Notes under the pieces: generated by a model
Told to the model about the DNA's origin: nothing
Database searches by the model: none
What the model saw: only the letters and a program-made list of their open reading frames with translations
Position numbers and translations under genes: made by a program
Assembly: GCA_934276735.1 (NCBI GenBank)
Contig: CAKQTG010000001.1
Span: 310,001-374,000, forward strand
DNA length: 64,000 nt
Direction: 5' to 3'
Source of the DNA: an uncultured Alphaproteobacteria bacterium
GTDB lineage: Bacteria; Pseudomonadota; Alphaproteobacteria; Rs-D84
Part shown: positions 24,690 to 33,238 of the stretch, in pieces
Layout of the letters: each line of letters opens with the position of its first letter
How positions within the stretch are numbered: the first letter of the stretch is position 1

Positions 24690-25538
24690 ATGAATAAAAT
24701 AATTTCTGTGATTTTATGTTGTGTGGTGGCGACACCGGCGTTGGCGTTGACACCGGCGGGCCAGTCGCGTCGTTCTGTCCAGGCCCAGATGGTTGGCACG
24801 GCCAATCGTGCGACCGCGTCCAAGGCGCAAATGGCGTCTATGGCGACGATGTCTGTGTCCAGTAACCCTACGACAACACCGGATACCAGCAAATCCAGCA
24901 CGCGGGTTGAGCCTGATGATACCAAGCCAGCCATCGATATGCGCGAAAAGGAAAAAAATGCATGCATAAACAACAATATTGGCATAGGTAATACGTTTGT
25001 TTGGGCGTCGCGTTACAGCAACCTGAACAATTATGCCAGCATGGTCGAAGATGTCGAAGAACCGAAAAATAACACATGCTTTGTTCGTGTTGAATTGAAA
25101 TCGTCTGATCCAAAGGTTAGCGTGTCTGACGTTCCGGCGAAATATTTTGAATGGGGTCGCAATATCACATGTGGTGAATGGGCGGACGGGGCCAAGATTA
25201 AACAGCGTATTTTGGATGCGAAAAAATCCACACGTACATGGGCAACCATTGGTGCCGGTGTCGGTGGCGCGGCCGTTGGCGTTGGTATTATGGAACTGTT
25301 CGGAAACAAGTTGATTGGTGGCGCGGTCGAAGGGCAAAAGTCACTGAGCGAGAGCGAACAGCTGCGCAGCCAGTTGCTGGTATTAAAAAAGGAAAAGGCG
25401 TCTGAATATAATGAATTTGGTCGCTATCTGAAAGAATTGCGTAACGAATGCGATAAAGACATTTGGAACGGCGCGGAAAAGCCCGAAGAATGCCAGAAAT
25501 TTGATTACGAGGGCCTGTTGCAAATCTGGGAATCGTAA
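24690..25538 (+). CDS. Secreted/membrane protein with C-terminal coiled coil, unknown
   Basis: The product has 282 residues with a signal peptide ending ATPALA. Residues ~20-80 are low-complexity Ala/Ser/Thr/Met. Residues ~85-175 form a small domain with three Cys (ACINNN, NTCFVR, NITCGEW). A Gly-rich membrane helix (~182-202, WATIGAGVGGAAVGVGIME) is followed by a charged coiled coil and a final Cys pair (NECDKD, EECQKF). The layout, secreted domain plus membrane helix plus tail, resembles the Cys-rich family at 19983, 21641 and 28331, but the sequences are not alike. RBS GGGGGG. Confidence 0.7.
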   Translation: MNKIISVILCCVVATPALALTPAGQSRRSVQAQMVGTANRATASKAQMASMATMSVSSNPTTTPDTSKSSTRVEPDDTKPAIDMREKEKNACINNNIGIGNTFVWASRYSNLNNYASMVEDVEEPKNNTCFVRVELKSSDPKVSVSDVPAKYFEWGRNITCGEWADGAKIKQRILDAKKSTRTWATIGAGVGGAAVGVGIMELFGNKLIGGAVEGQKSLSESEQLRSQLLVLKKEKASEYNEFGRYLKELRNECDKDIWNGAEKPEECQKFDYEGLLQIWES

Positions 25539-25560
25539 TTATATAAGTGTTCAGATAAAA

Positions 25561-25588
25561 AAACGTCCCGTCCCTGGGACGTTTTTTA
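25561..25588 (+). terminator. Intrinsic terminator
   Basis: AACGTCCC and GGGACGTT pair around GTCCCT, followed by a T run. Confidence 0.85.
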
Positions 25589-25625
25589 CTTTTAATATAT
25601 ATGCGGTTTTTATTATATTGGTGCC

Positions 25626-26651
25626 ATGGAAAAATTATTTAACAAATTATTGATTCTGCGGACGCCGGGAATTGGACCGGTGCGGTATAACGAACTGGTG
25701 ACGCGATTCGGTGGTGATGTGACCGCGGCGGTGGGGGCGTTAAATCCATCGCCGGCACATCGTGATGCGGTTTCGCGTGAAATGGAACGGGCGACGGCAC
25801 TGGATATACATTATATATGTGACGATGACGATTATTATCCGGCGCGGCTGCGTGACGTGCGAAATCATCCGCCGGTGATTACGGCGCGGGGAAATCTGGA
25901 CACGTTGCGTCGAACTGCGGTGTCAATGGTCGGGACGCGCCACGCAACCGCCGCCGGAATGGAATTTATTGCCGATATGGCGACCCAGTTTGCATCGCAT
26001 GATATTGTCGTAACGTCTGGGATGGCAATAGGAACAGATACGGCCGCACATCGTGGCGCATTGCGCGCGGCAGGGGACGCCCAGACAATTGCGGTTTTGG
26101 CGGGCGGGGTGGATTATATTTGGCCGATCGAAAACGAATCGTTGTATTGGGACATTGTTGCGCGTGGTGTGGTTATCAGTGAAATGCCGGTTGGGTTTGT
26201 TCCTGTCGCAACAAATTTTGTCCAGCGTAATCGCTGGGTCGCAGGAATCGGGGAAAAATTGATATTGGGCGAGGCTGATATGAATTCTGGCAGTATGCGA
26301 ACCGCCCGATTCGCATGTGATATTGGGCGCAAAATATACGCAATCCCGTCGCATCCGTCGGATTCCCGGGGCGCGGGCCCAAATTCATTGATAAAATCAG
26401 GCATTGCCGAATTGTGTGTCGGGGCCTCTGATTTCTTTGCCACGACAAAAAAATCGGAACAAAAACAAAAAAAATCAGAAAAAAGTGAAAATGAAAATTC
26501 GCTGTTGGATAAAATTGGAACGGTTCCGGTGTCTGATTCTGTATTGGCAGAAATTGTCAAAAAAAATATTTCGGAAATAAAACGCGATTTGGTGGTCCTG
26601 GAATTGCAGGGTTTGGTGCGAAAAACATCGGGCGGATATGTTCGCGTTTAA
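25626..26651 (+). CDS. dprA: DNA-processing protein DprA
   Basis: DprA binds incoming single-stranded DNA and loads RecA during transformation. The product has 341 residues. A short helix-hairpin-helix N terminus (TPGIGPVRYNELVTRFGG) is followed by the Rossmann domain with MVGTRHATAAG, VTSGMAIGTDTAAHRGAL and the AGGVDYIWP loop. A winged-helix tail (~285-341) follows a Lys/Glu linker. No clear Shine-Dalgarno precedes the ATG, which lies just after a T/A-rich stretch, so the transcript may be nearly leaderless. It is compatible with competence, together with the pilus-type genes. Confidence 0.95.
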   Translation: MEKLFNKLLILRTPGIGPVRYNELVTRFGGDVTAAVGALNPSPAHRDAVSREMERATALDIHYICDDDDYYPARLRDVRNHPPVITARGNLDTLRRTAVSMVGTRHATAAGMEFIADMATQFASHDIVVTSGMAIGTDTAAHRGALRAAGDAQTIAVLAGGVDYIWPIENESLYWDIVARGVVISEMPVGFVPVATNFVQRNRWVAGIGEKLILGEADMNSGSMRTARFACDIGRKIYAIPSHPSDSRGAGPNSLIKSGIAELCVGASDFFATTKKSEQKQKKSEKSENENSLLDKIGTVPVSDSVLAEIVKKNISEIKRDLVVLELQGLVRKTSGGYVRV

Positions 26652-26961
26652 AACTTTTTGTGTCTATACAGTGTATATACAAAGCGCGGAAATCTGGCAA
26701 AAAAACGAATCGTTGTCAAAAAATAAATGTTTAAAAAACGTTTAACATTTTGTTGAAAATCTAAATTTATCTTATAACTTAATTGACGTATCCAAAACGA
26801 TTGAGAACAAACGCTCAATCCAAAAAACAAAAGCGAGAGGGTTTAAAAGTAGGGCTAACATAAACACTAAATTTTATGACCCAGTAAAATTTAGCGTTTA
26901 TGTGCAGGTGATTTTTACACTCTTGCGCTGGCAGGAAACTCTGAAAGGAAGGAGAAACGAC
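26652..26961. promoter_or_regulatory. AT-rich dnaA leader with two hairpins; possible regulatory or origin region
   Basis: 310 bp without a gene. It contains GATTGAG/CTCAATC (26799-26805 with 26814-26820) and a long 19-bp inverted repeat (26858-26876 with 26885-26903, one mismatch, 8-nt loop). I see no consensus DnaA box (TTATNCACA). The region could be the dnaA promoter and leader, and an origin is possible but not shown. Confidence 0.5.
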
Positions 26962-28236
26962 ATGCAGGCAGCGGCGACAAAAAAAATGACTGACTTGGAA
27001 TCAATCAAGGGGGCCATTGCCGCAAAAATGGATTCTGCTGCGTTCTCGTCTTGGATTGCCCCACTGAATTTTGAAATTGAAAATGACACATTGGTATTGA
27101 CTGCCCAGAATCAATTCTCGGCTGACTTTATATCTGGGGTGCATGGCGCAACATTAAATGCGGTTGCGGCGGAATTTGGTCTGGCGGTGCGTATCGCGGT
27201 CCGTGGCGCGTCTGTGGTGGCACCGGTTGCAAATGACAATGCGGTTCAGACATTTACCCCAACACCGGCGGTTCGTGATGCAATGGCTGATTTTGATGAA
27301 TTTATTTCATCTGATGAAAATGCGTTTGTATTATCTGCGTGCAAGAAATTGGCGGCGGGAAATGTGCCATTTTCACCTCTGTTTATTTATGGCCCGGCGG
27401 GTTGTGGTAAATCGTTGCTGGCGCGTTGCATAAATTCTGCGGCGGCGGGTCGCACAATCATGATGACCGGTGCCCAGTTTGTGTCTGATTTCACACGTGC
27501 ATTGCATGATCACACAATCTTTGCATTCAAGGATTACTGCCGTAACTGTGATACATTTATTTTAGATGATGTTGCGGCGTTGGGTGGCAAACGTGCAACA
27601 TGCGAAGAATTTATTCAACTGATATCTGATTTGCGCAATGCGGGTAAAAACGTTGTTTTGACCGCGAACACAACCCCAAATAATTTAACCGGTTTTGATC
27701 GCCGTGCACAATCTGTGATGGCGTCTGGCCTGGTTGCCGATGTCGCGGCACCAAATGAAAACGTTCGTCGCGTTATGCTGATGCGTGCGGGCGTTACATC
27801 GGACGTTGCGACCGAATTGGCATCACGCACAGCGGCCGATGGTCATTTGGTGTCTGGTATCGCGACCAAGGTTAAAACATATGCCGAATTGATGGGCACA
27901 ACTGTTGATATGACGGTTGCATCGCGTTTGTTGGCCGACACATTACAGCGTGCCAAGACACCAATCGCGATGGTTCGCAATATGTGTGAAAAGTTGGGTG
28001 TTTCATATGATGCGATTTGTGGTCGTGGTCGTGCACGCGCATTGGTCATCGCGCGCCAGACAATGATGGTTGTGTTAAAGGGCGCGACAAACCTGTCCTT
28101 GGCCGAAATTGGTGGTTATGTTGGTGGTCGTGATCATGCCACAGTTGTCTATGCCATCGCCCAGATTGAAAAGCAAAAGCAGGGTGATTTGGTCCTGGCC
28201 GCCCAAATCAATCAGATGGTTGCAGAATACAAATAA
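26962..28236 (+). CDS. dnaA: Chromosomal replication initiator DnaA
   Basis: The product has 424 residues, shorter than most DnaA proteins (~450-520), mainly because linker domain II is short (~90-115). Domain I (~10-85) includes SSWIAPLNF. The AAA+ domain has Walker A GPAGCGKS and Walker B FILDDVAAL. Domain IV carries the DnaA-box binding signature LSLAEIGGYVGGRDHATVVY. The start at 26962 follows AAGGAAGGAG; an earlier in-frame ATG at 26902 overlaps the leader inverted repeat and lacks a site. dnaN lies 11 kb away, so the classical dnaA-dnaN operon is absent. Confidence 0.93.
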   Translation: MQAAATKKMTDLESIKGAIAAKMDSAAFSSWIAPLNFEIENDTLVLTAQNQFSADFISGVHGATLNAVAAEFGLAVRIAVRGASVVAPVANDNAVQTFTPTPAVRDAMADFDEFISSDENAFVLSACKKLAAGNVPFSPLFIYGPAGCGKSLLARCINSAAAGRTIMMTGAQFVSDFTRALHDHTIFAFKDYCRNCDTFILDDVAALGGKRATCEEFIQLISDLRNAGKNVVLTANTTPNNLTGFDRRAQSVMASGLVADVAAPNENVRRVMLMRAGVTSDVATELASRTAADGHLVSGIATKVKTYAELMGTTVDMTVASRLLADTLQRAKTPIAMVRNMCEKLGVSYDAICGRGRARALVIARQTMMVVLKGATNLSLAEIGGYVGGRDHATVVYAIAQIEKQKQGDLVLAAQINQMVAEYK

Positions 28237-28262
28237 TGAACGCCCGGATGGGCGTTTCCTTG
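28237..28262 (+). terminator. Terminator of dnaA
   Basis: AACGCCC-GGAT-GGGCGTT followed by TCCTTG; the T tract is weak. Confidence 0.6.
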
Positions 28263-28296
28263 TGCAAAAAAATCCATTGGGGTTGAACGCAAAATA

Positions 28297-28305
28297 TGCT
28301 ATAAT
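28297..28305 (+). promoter_or_regulatory. Extended -10 element
   Basis: TGCTATAAT, 26 bp before the ORF at 28331. Confidence 0.5.
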
Positions 28306-28330
28306 TACCAGGATAGGATAGACAAGAGAG

Positions 28331-29209
28331 ATGAGAAAATACTGTTCCATTGTATTTGCGTTTGTGATTGGAATTGTTGCCAATGTGCCGGTTCATGCCG
28401 CTGGGACGTGCGCCAAGAGCGTGACCAGAAATGCCTATATGGATGAATATTTGTGGGTGGACAGTGCAGGGTATGAATTCTGTGCAACTGGTGGGGTGCG
28501 ACCAGCAAATGAAACAAATAAAAAATGTTATGATTGTAATGCGTCTGGGGCAACTTCACAAATCATGGGGTGCGAGGTAAAAAATCCAGGCGATAAAATT
28601 TGGTTGCCATTTGGGGCCGCGGTCGGCGCTTCAACAACCCAAGGCAGCGATCAGTTTGTTTTTGAATGCACAAACGAAAACCACGGTGATAATCAGACCA
28701 GCCATAAGTGGAAAGCATTACCGGTGTTGAAAAATTGCCTTGATGTCGGCGATAATACATCTGTCAGTGTGCCCAAATACGAAAATGGTAAATTGCAGAG
28801 TGTTCCACTTTATTATAATGCAGGGCGCAGTGAATATTGCCAGGAATTGCCAAAGCCAACAGAACAACCAAATTTGTATTCTGTGACGATAACTGGGGAT
28901 AATTCCCAGACAATTGCCACGATGCAAAGTGCATCACGTTTGAAAATTACGCGTGCGTATGCCCGAATGAACGCGTTGTCCGATAATTTCCAGGTATCTG
29001 TATGGCGTGATAAACAGGGGAACTTTAATACATCGCGTCTGGCATCCGATTCGATTGCGGCGGTGGTGCTGGGGACAACGGGCGCATTGGTGACCAGTCA
29101 TATTGTAAAAAAGAATCAACTGTCCAACGGTTTTGATGATATCCAGTGCACCGTCGGTGGCCAGGTGGTGGCCAGTTTCGGTGACGAGTTTAGTGTAGGA
29201 ATGCAATAA
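28331..29209 (+). CDS. Cys-containing secreted protein with the conserved C-terminal module (member 3)
   Basis: The product has 292 residues with a signal peptide ending VPVHA. It is shorter than members 1 and 2 and lacks the EGF-like repeats. It keeps an N-terminal Cys domain (YDEYLWVDSAGYEFC-like region, NKKCYDCNASGATSQ) comparable with the DEYLTIDHYAGCFECD region of member 1. The C-terminal ~90 residues match the family: FQVSVWRDKQGNFNTSRLAS, the helix SIAAVVLGTTGALVTSHIV and tail GDEFSVGMQ. It may show the minimal domain set. The same ACGCGCC terminator follows. Function unknown. Confidence 0.8.
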   Translation: MRKYCSIVFAFVIGIVANVPVHAAGTCAKSVTRNAYMDEYLWVDSAGYEFCATGGVRPANETNKKCYDCNASGATSQIMGCEVKNPGDKIWLPFGAAVGASTTQGSDQFVFECTNENHGDNQTSHKWKALPVLKNCLDVGDNTSVSVPKYENGKLQSVPLYYNAGRSEYCQELPKPTEQPNLYSVTITGDNSQTIATMQSASRLKITRAYARMNALSDNFQVSVWRDKQGNFNTSRLASDSIAAVVLGTTGALVTSHIVKKNQLSNGFDDIQCTVGGQVVASFGDEFSVGMQ

Positions 29210-29236
29210 AAAAACGCGCCAATGGCGCGTTTTTAT
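29207..29236 (+). terminator. Terminator of member 3
   Basis: AAAACGCGCC-AAT-GGCGCGTTTTTATT. Confidence 0.85.
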
Positions 29237-29293
29237 TATAGTGTAAAGAGTAATCTTTGTGTGCGCAATGCAATGCATCCGTCAAGTGGTGCG

Positions 29294-31273
29294 TCAGACA
29301 AATAAATCTTTGACGAATTGTGCGTGTTCGGTGATAAAGCGGAAACGGAATTCCGGCTTGCGGCCCATCAGTTCAGAAACGATTGTACGCGTTTTTTCGG
29401 TGTCTTCCACACCATCGTCCGTCCGCGGGGGCAGGTCGACACGAATCAACCGACGCGTTTTGGGCGACATGGTTGTTTCCTTTAACTGGTTTGGCATCAT
29501 TTCGCCCAGACCCTTGAATCGGGAAATTTCCACTTTTTTGTTTTTATATTTGCCGTTTTGCAATGCGTCCAGTTCTTCGTCTGTGTCAACATAGAACGAT
29601 TCGGTTCCGCATGTGAATTTATACAATGGCGGACATGACAAATACAGGTGGCCACCGTAAATCAGTTGCGGCATATGCTGATAGAAAAATGCCATCAACA
29701 GCGATGCAATATGACTGCCGTCGACGTCGGCATCGGTCATGACGATAATTTTCTCATAACGCAGTTTGGATTCGTCCCAATCCTTGACCGTGCCGGCACC
29801 GATAATGTCAATCAGTTCGTTTAATTCCTTGTTCGCGCCGAATCGTTCGTCGGAATTAGAAATAACATTTAACACCTTGCCACGCAGGGGCATAATTGCC
29901 TGGGTCGCGCGATCGCGTGCCTGTTTTGCGGTGCCGCCCGCGGATTCCCCCTCGACGATGAACAGTTCTGTGCCCTCTATCCCATGCTTGGAACAATCGG
30001 CCAGTTTCGCCGGCATACGCGCGCGCTTGGTCGGGGTTTTGCGTGCGATATCCTTGACCTGTTTGGTCTTGATACGGGCATTGGCCAAATTCACGACAAA
30101 ATCCAACAACGCATTTGCGGTTTTGGGGTCCGACGCCAGGAATATTTCCCACGGATCGCGCAGTGCATTTTCAGTATAGCGTGCAATTTCAGGATTTGAT
30201 AATTTTTCCTTGGTCTGGCCCAAAAATTGTGGTATTTTATAGAATACAGATACAATCGCCGCGACCGAATCGAACACGTCGTCGCCAATGATTGTTGCGG
30301 CGGCCTTGTTATTTACTTTTTCGCCGTATGCCTTTATCCCCTTGGTAATTGCGGCCTTGAATCCAGTTTCGTGTGTGCCACCATCAATTGTTGCAATTGT
30401 ATTGCAATATGATGCGAAAAATCCATCGTCGGACGCTGCGCCGTTTTCGTCGGTCAATACCGTCAATGCCCATTCCACGCGACCAGAATCATCAGGAAAA
30501 TCAACGCTGCCACTGAAAATTTTTGGTAAAATACGCGGTTTGTCGCGGGTCTTTTCGTCCAAGAAGTCGGCCACACCGCCCGGGTAATAAAATGTTGTAT
30601 CCGCCGGGATGTTCATATCCTCGGTCAGCAGGGCAGGATTGCAGTGCCAGTCAATTTTTACCCCACGTGACAAGAAAGATTTTGCACGCGCCATACGATA
30701 GATTTTAATCGGCTTGAACACGGCGTTTGCACCAAATATCTGGTCATCAATGGTAAAGCGGATTTTTGTCCCGTGATTTTTTGTGGCATTTCCGCGCGTA
30801 ATTGGTGATGTTGTTTTTCCGCGGGAAAATGTCTGGTGCCACTCGTATCCATCGCGGGAAATTGTAACAATCATCTCAGATGACAATGCATTTACAACCG
30901 CACTGCCCACGCCATGCAGACCGCCACTGGTTTTATAAACGTTATTATTAAATTTACCCCCCGAATGCAGGGTTGTCAAAATAACCTCTAGTGCGGATTT
31001 GCCGGGGTATTTTGGGTGTTCGTCAACCGGGATACCACGACCATCATCGGTGATTTCAATTGTCTTGGCGTCAATCAGATTTACAGTGATTTTCTTGGCA
31101 AAGCCGGCCACTGCCTCGTCAATAGAGTTATCCATAATCTCAATCGGCAGGTGGTGCCACGCCTTTTCATCGGTGCCCCCGATATACATCCCAGGGCGCA
31201 GGCGAACGGGTTCCAGCCCCTCTAATACCTGGATATCTGATGCGTCATATGTGTGTGTATTATTTTCTGTCAT
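29294..31273 (-). CDS. parE: DNA topoisomerase IV subunit B
   Basis: ParE is the ATPase subunit of topoisomerase IV, which unlinks daughter chromosomes. The product has 659 residues, the length of ParE (GyrB is ~800). The GHKL ATPase motifs are EIMDNSIDEAV, DGRGIPVD and GGLHGVGSAVVNALS. The TOPRIM domain has IVEGESAGGTAKQARDR and DADVDGSHI, with the PLRGK turn between them. The assignment rests on length; a GyrB reading is less likely. It is divergent from dnaJ. A TTGCGA-17-TAATAA promoter lies on the minus strand upstream. Confidence 0.93.
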   Translation of the reverse strand: MTENNTHTYDASDIQVLEGLEPVRLRPGMYIGGTDEKAWHHLPIEIMDNSIDEAVAGFAKKITVNLIDAKTIEITDDGRGIPVDEHPKYPGKSALEVILTTLHSGGKFNNNVYKTSGGLHGVGSAVVNALSSEMIVTISRDGYEWHQTFSRGKTTSPITRGNATKNHGTKIRFTIDDQIFGANAVFKPIKIYRMARAKSFLSRGVKIDWHCNPALLTEDMNIPADTTFYYPGGVADFLDEKTRDKPRILPKIFSGSVDFPDDSGRVEWALTVLTDENGAASDDGFFASYCNTIATIDGGTHETGFKAAITKGIKAYGEKVNNKAAATIIGDDVFDSVAAIVSVFYKIPQFLGQTKEKLSNPEIARYTENALRDPWEIFLASDPKTANALLDFVVNLANARIKTKQVKDIARKTPTKRARMPAKLADCSKHGIEGTELFIVEGESAGGTAKQARDRATQAIMPLRGKVLNVISNSDERFGANKELNELIDIIGAGTVKDWDESKLRYEKIIVMTDADVDGSHIASLLMAFFYQHMPQLIYGGHLYLSCPPLYKFTCGTESFYVDTDEELDALQNGKYKNKKVEISRFKGLGEMMPNQLKETTMSPKTRRLIRVDLPPRTDDGVEDTEKTRTIVSELMGRKPEFRFRFITEHAQFVKDLFV

Positions 31274-31390
31274 AGCACCGTATTATTAGCGCAAAATTTC
31301 ATTTTTCGCAAGTGAAACAGTTTTCAGGGCTTGAATTTTTCTGATTGGGGACTTATATATTCAACAACGAAAATAGATAGGCCTGATATT

Positions 31391-32518
31391 ATGAATAAAA
31401 ATCCATACGAAGTTTTGGGCGTCGCGCGCGATGCGTCGGATGCTGATATTAAAAAGGCATACCATAAATTGGTTATGCAATATCATCCGGATAAAAATCC
31501 GGGCGATAAATCTGCCGAAGAGAAATTCAAAGAAATAAACAACGCGTTTGATATTCTGAAAGATCCGCAAAAACGTGCGGCATATGACCGATTCGGTGAT
31601 GCGGCGTTTGCCGGTGGCAATGGCGCGTCGGCGGGTGCGGGGTTCGGTGGCGCGAATCCGTTTGGCAATGGTGCGTTCCACTTTGATATGGGTGGTGGTG
31701 CCGGTATGGATGATATCCTGCGCGAGGCAATGCGTGGTTTCGGATTTGGTGATTTTGGCGGGGCGCGTGGCGCACAACAAAATCGCGGTCGTGATTTATT
31801 AGATGATGTAACAATATCGTTACGTGATGCATATTTTGGCACAACGCATACGGTAAAGTTTTCCAGTAATGTGACATGTGAAAAATGTGGCGGTAATGGC
31901 ACCGTCGATGGCAAACCGGCACCGGTGTGCAAAACATGCGGCGGTTCGGGATATGTTCACACGCGCCAGGGATTTTTTGCCATGGAAACGCCGTGTCCGG
32001 ATTGCGGCGGTTTGGGACGCAAGATTGATAAAAAATGCACCGCGTGCGATGGCACGGGCACGGTGCACAAGTCTAGAACGCTGGATGTAAAAATCCCGGC
32101 GGGCGTTGATGATGGCACGCGTCTGCGTTTGGCCGGCCAGGGCGAGGCCGCACCCAACGGTGGCACGCCGGGTGATTTCTATTTGGATATTCATGTCGCA
32201 CCCGATGCACGATTTGAACGCAATGGTGCGGATTTGATTTCGCACATTGATATACCGTTCACAACATTGGCCCTGGGGGGCGAGATAGAGGTTGAAACCA
32301 TTGACGATAAAAAGTTATCGGTCAAGGTTCCGTCTGGTACCCAGGTTGGCGAAAGATTGCGTGTTCGTGGTCACGGTATGCCAACCGGTCGCAGTGGCAG
32401 TTTTGGCGATTTGTATATTTTGGTTGGGGTGCAAATTCCAACAAAGTTGACCGAAAAACAAAAGAAAATTTTGGCCGAATTTGCAGAAACAAAACCAGCC
32501 AAAAAAGGATGGTTCTAA
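31391..32518 (+). CDS. dnaJ: Chaperone protein DnaJ
   Basis: DnaJ is the Hsp40 partner that stimulates DnaK. The product has 375 residues. The J domain (~1-70) has the HPD motif in YHPDKNPG. A Gly/Phe-rich linker (~75-140) follows. Four zinc motifs are intact (CEKCGGNG, CKTCGGSG, CPDCGGLG, CTACDGTG). The two C-terminal substrate-binding domains complete it. The start is ATG 31391, which gives the standard MNKNPYEVLGV N terminus; a longer frame from 31331 starts inside a putative promoter (TTGAAT at 31331). No dnaK or grpE is adjacent. Confidence 0.97.
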   Translation: MNKNPYEVLGVARDASDADIKKAYHKLVMQYHPDKNPGDKSAEEKFKEINNAFDILKDPQKRAAYDRFGDAAFAGGNGASAGAGFGGANPFGNGAFHFDMGGGAGMDDILREAMRGFGFGDFGGARGAQQNRGRDLLDDVTISLRDAYFGTTHTVKFSSNVTCEKCGGNGTVDGKPAPVCKTCGGSGYVHTRQGFFAMETPCPDCGGLGRKIDKKCTACDGTGTVHKSRTLDVKIPAGVDDGTRLRLAGQGEAAPNGGTPGDFYLDIHVAPDARFERNGADLISHIDIPFTTLALGGEIEVETIDDKKLSVKVPSGTQVGERLRVRGHGMPTGRSGSFGDLYILVGVQIPTKLTEKQKKILAEFAETKPAKKGWF

Positions 32519-32563
32519 AAACGCGCTATGTGCAGGAAACCGTGCATATAGCGCATTTTTTTA
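32518..32563 (+). terminator. Terminator of dnaJ
   Basis: GCGCTATGTGCA pairs with TGCATATAGCGC around an 8-nt loop, followed by seven T. Confidence 0.85.
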
Positions 32564-32570
32564 TGATAAA

Positions 32571-32600
32571 AAAATACCGGCAAATTTACCGGTATTTTTA
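32571..32600. terminator. Bidirectional terminator, mainly for pgsA
   Basis: AATACCGG and CCGGTATT with A and T runs. Confidence 0.75.
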
Positions 32601-33200
32601 TTATTTAATTTTCTTTAATTTTTCTGCGAATGTGCGTGTGTATTGTCCGGCACTAAACAGGGACGCGCCCAGTGAAATCCACAGACCCCAAATGCCAATC
32701 TGGGGCAGGGCATAAATCATATACATAACAAAACGGCTGGTCGTTTGTGGTGTAATCAATGTGCCAATTGCAAATACGCCCAAGAACGCCGCGATTGTAA
32801 TCATTTGAAATGTTGTCTTTACCTTGCCCATGGAAAAGCGTGCCTTGGGAACAGGCATTTCAATTTTCTGGGTGCCCAGGAATTCGCGCAGACCACTGAT
32901 ATACAATTCGCGTGCGATCATCAATATGATTGGGACAACCACGAACCAAACCGGCATCATCACCGCCAGCATAATCAATGTGTTGCAAACCAGCAATTTG
33001 TCGCCAATGTGATCCATCACACCGCCCAGTTTACTGCACACGTCATATTTGCGTGCCAGGTATCCGTCAAACCAATCGGATATTGCGCCCAGCACATACA
33101 ACACAAATGTTGTCTTGTACATGCCGAACATGATTGTCGGGATTATTGCAAATGCCGCCGCAATGCGAAATGCAGATAAAAAGTTCACAAAGAATTTCAT
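32601..33200 (-). CDS. pgsA: CDP-diacylglycerol-glycerol-3-phosphate 3-phosphatidyltransferase
   Basis: PgsA makes phosphatidylglycerol phosphate, the committed step to phosphatidylglycerol and cardiolipin, in the inner membrane. The product has 199 residues with about five membrane segments. The CDP-alcohol phosphotransferase motif is complete: DGYLARKYDVCSKLGGVMD with the final Asp in HIGDK. The start follows AAGGAGT. uvrC ends 38 bp upstream on the same strand, a neighbour pair seen in many proteobacteria. Confidence 0.95.
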   Translation of the reverse strand: MKFFVNFLSAFRIAAAFAIIPTIMFGMYKTTFVLYVLGAISDWFDGYLARKYDVCSKLGGVMDHIGDKLLVCNTLIMLAVMMPVWFVVVPIILMIARELYISGLREFLGTQKIEMPVPKARFSMGKVKTTFQMITIAAFLGVFAIGTLITPQTTSRFVMYMIYALPQIGIWGLWISLGASLFSAGQYTRTFAEKLKKIK

Positions 33201-33238
33201 GTTTTACTCCTTTTTCTTATAAATCATGAATACCCATA

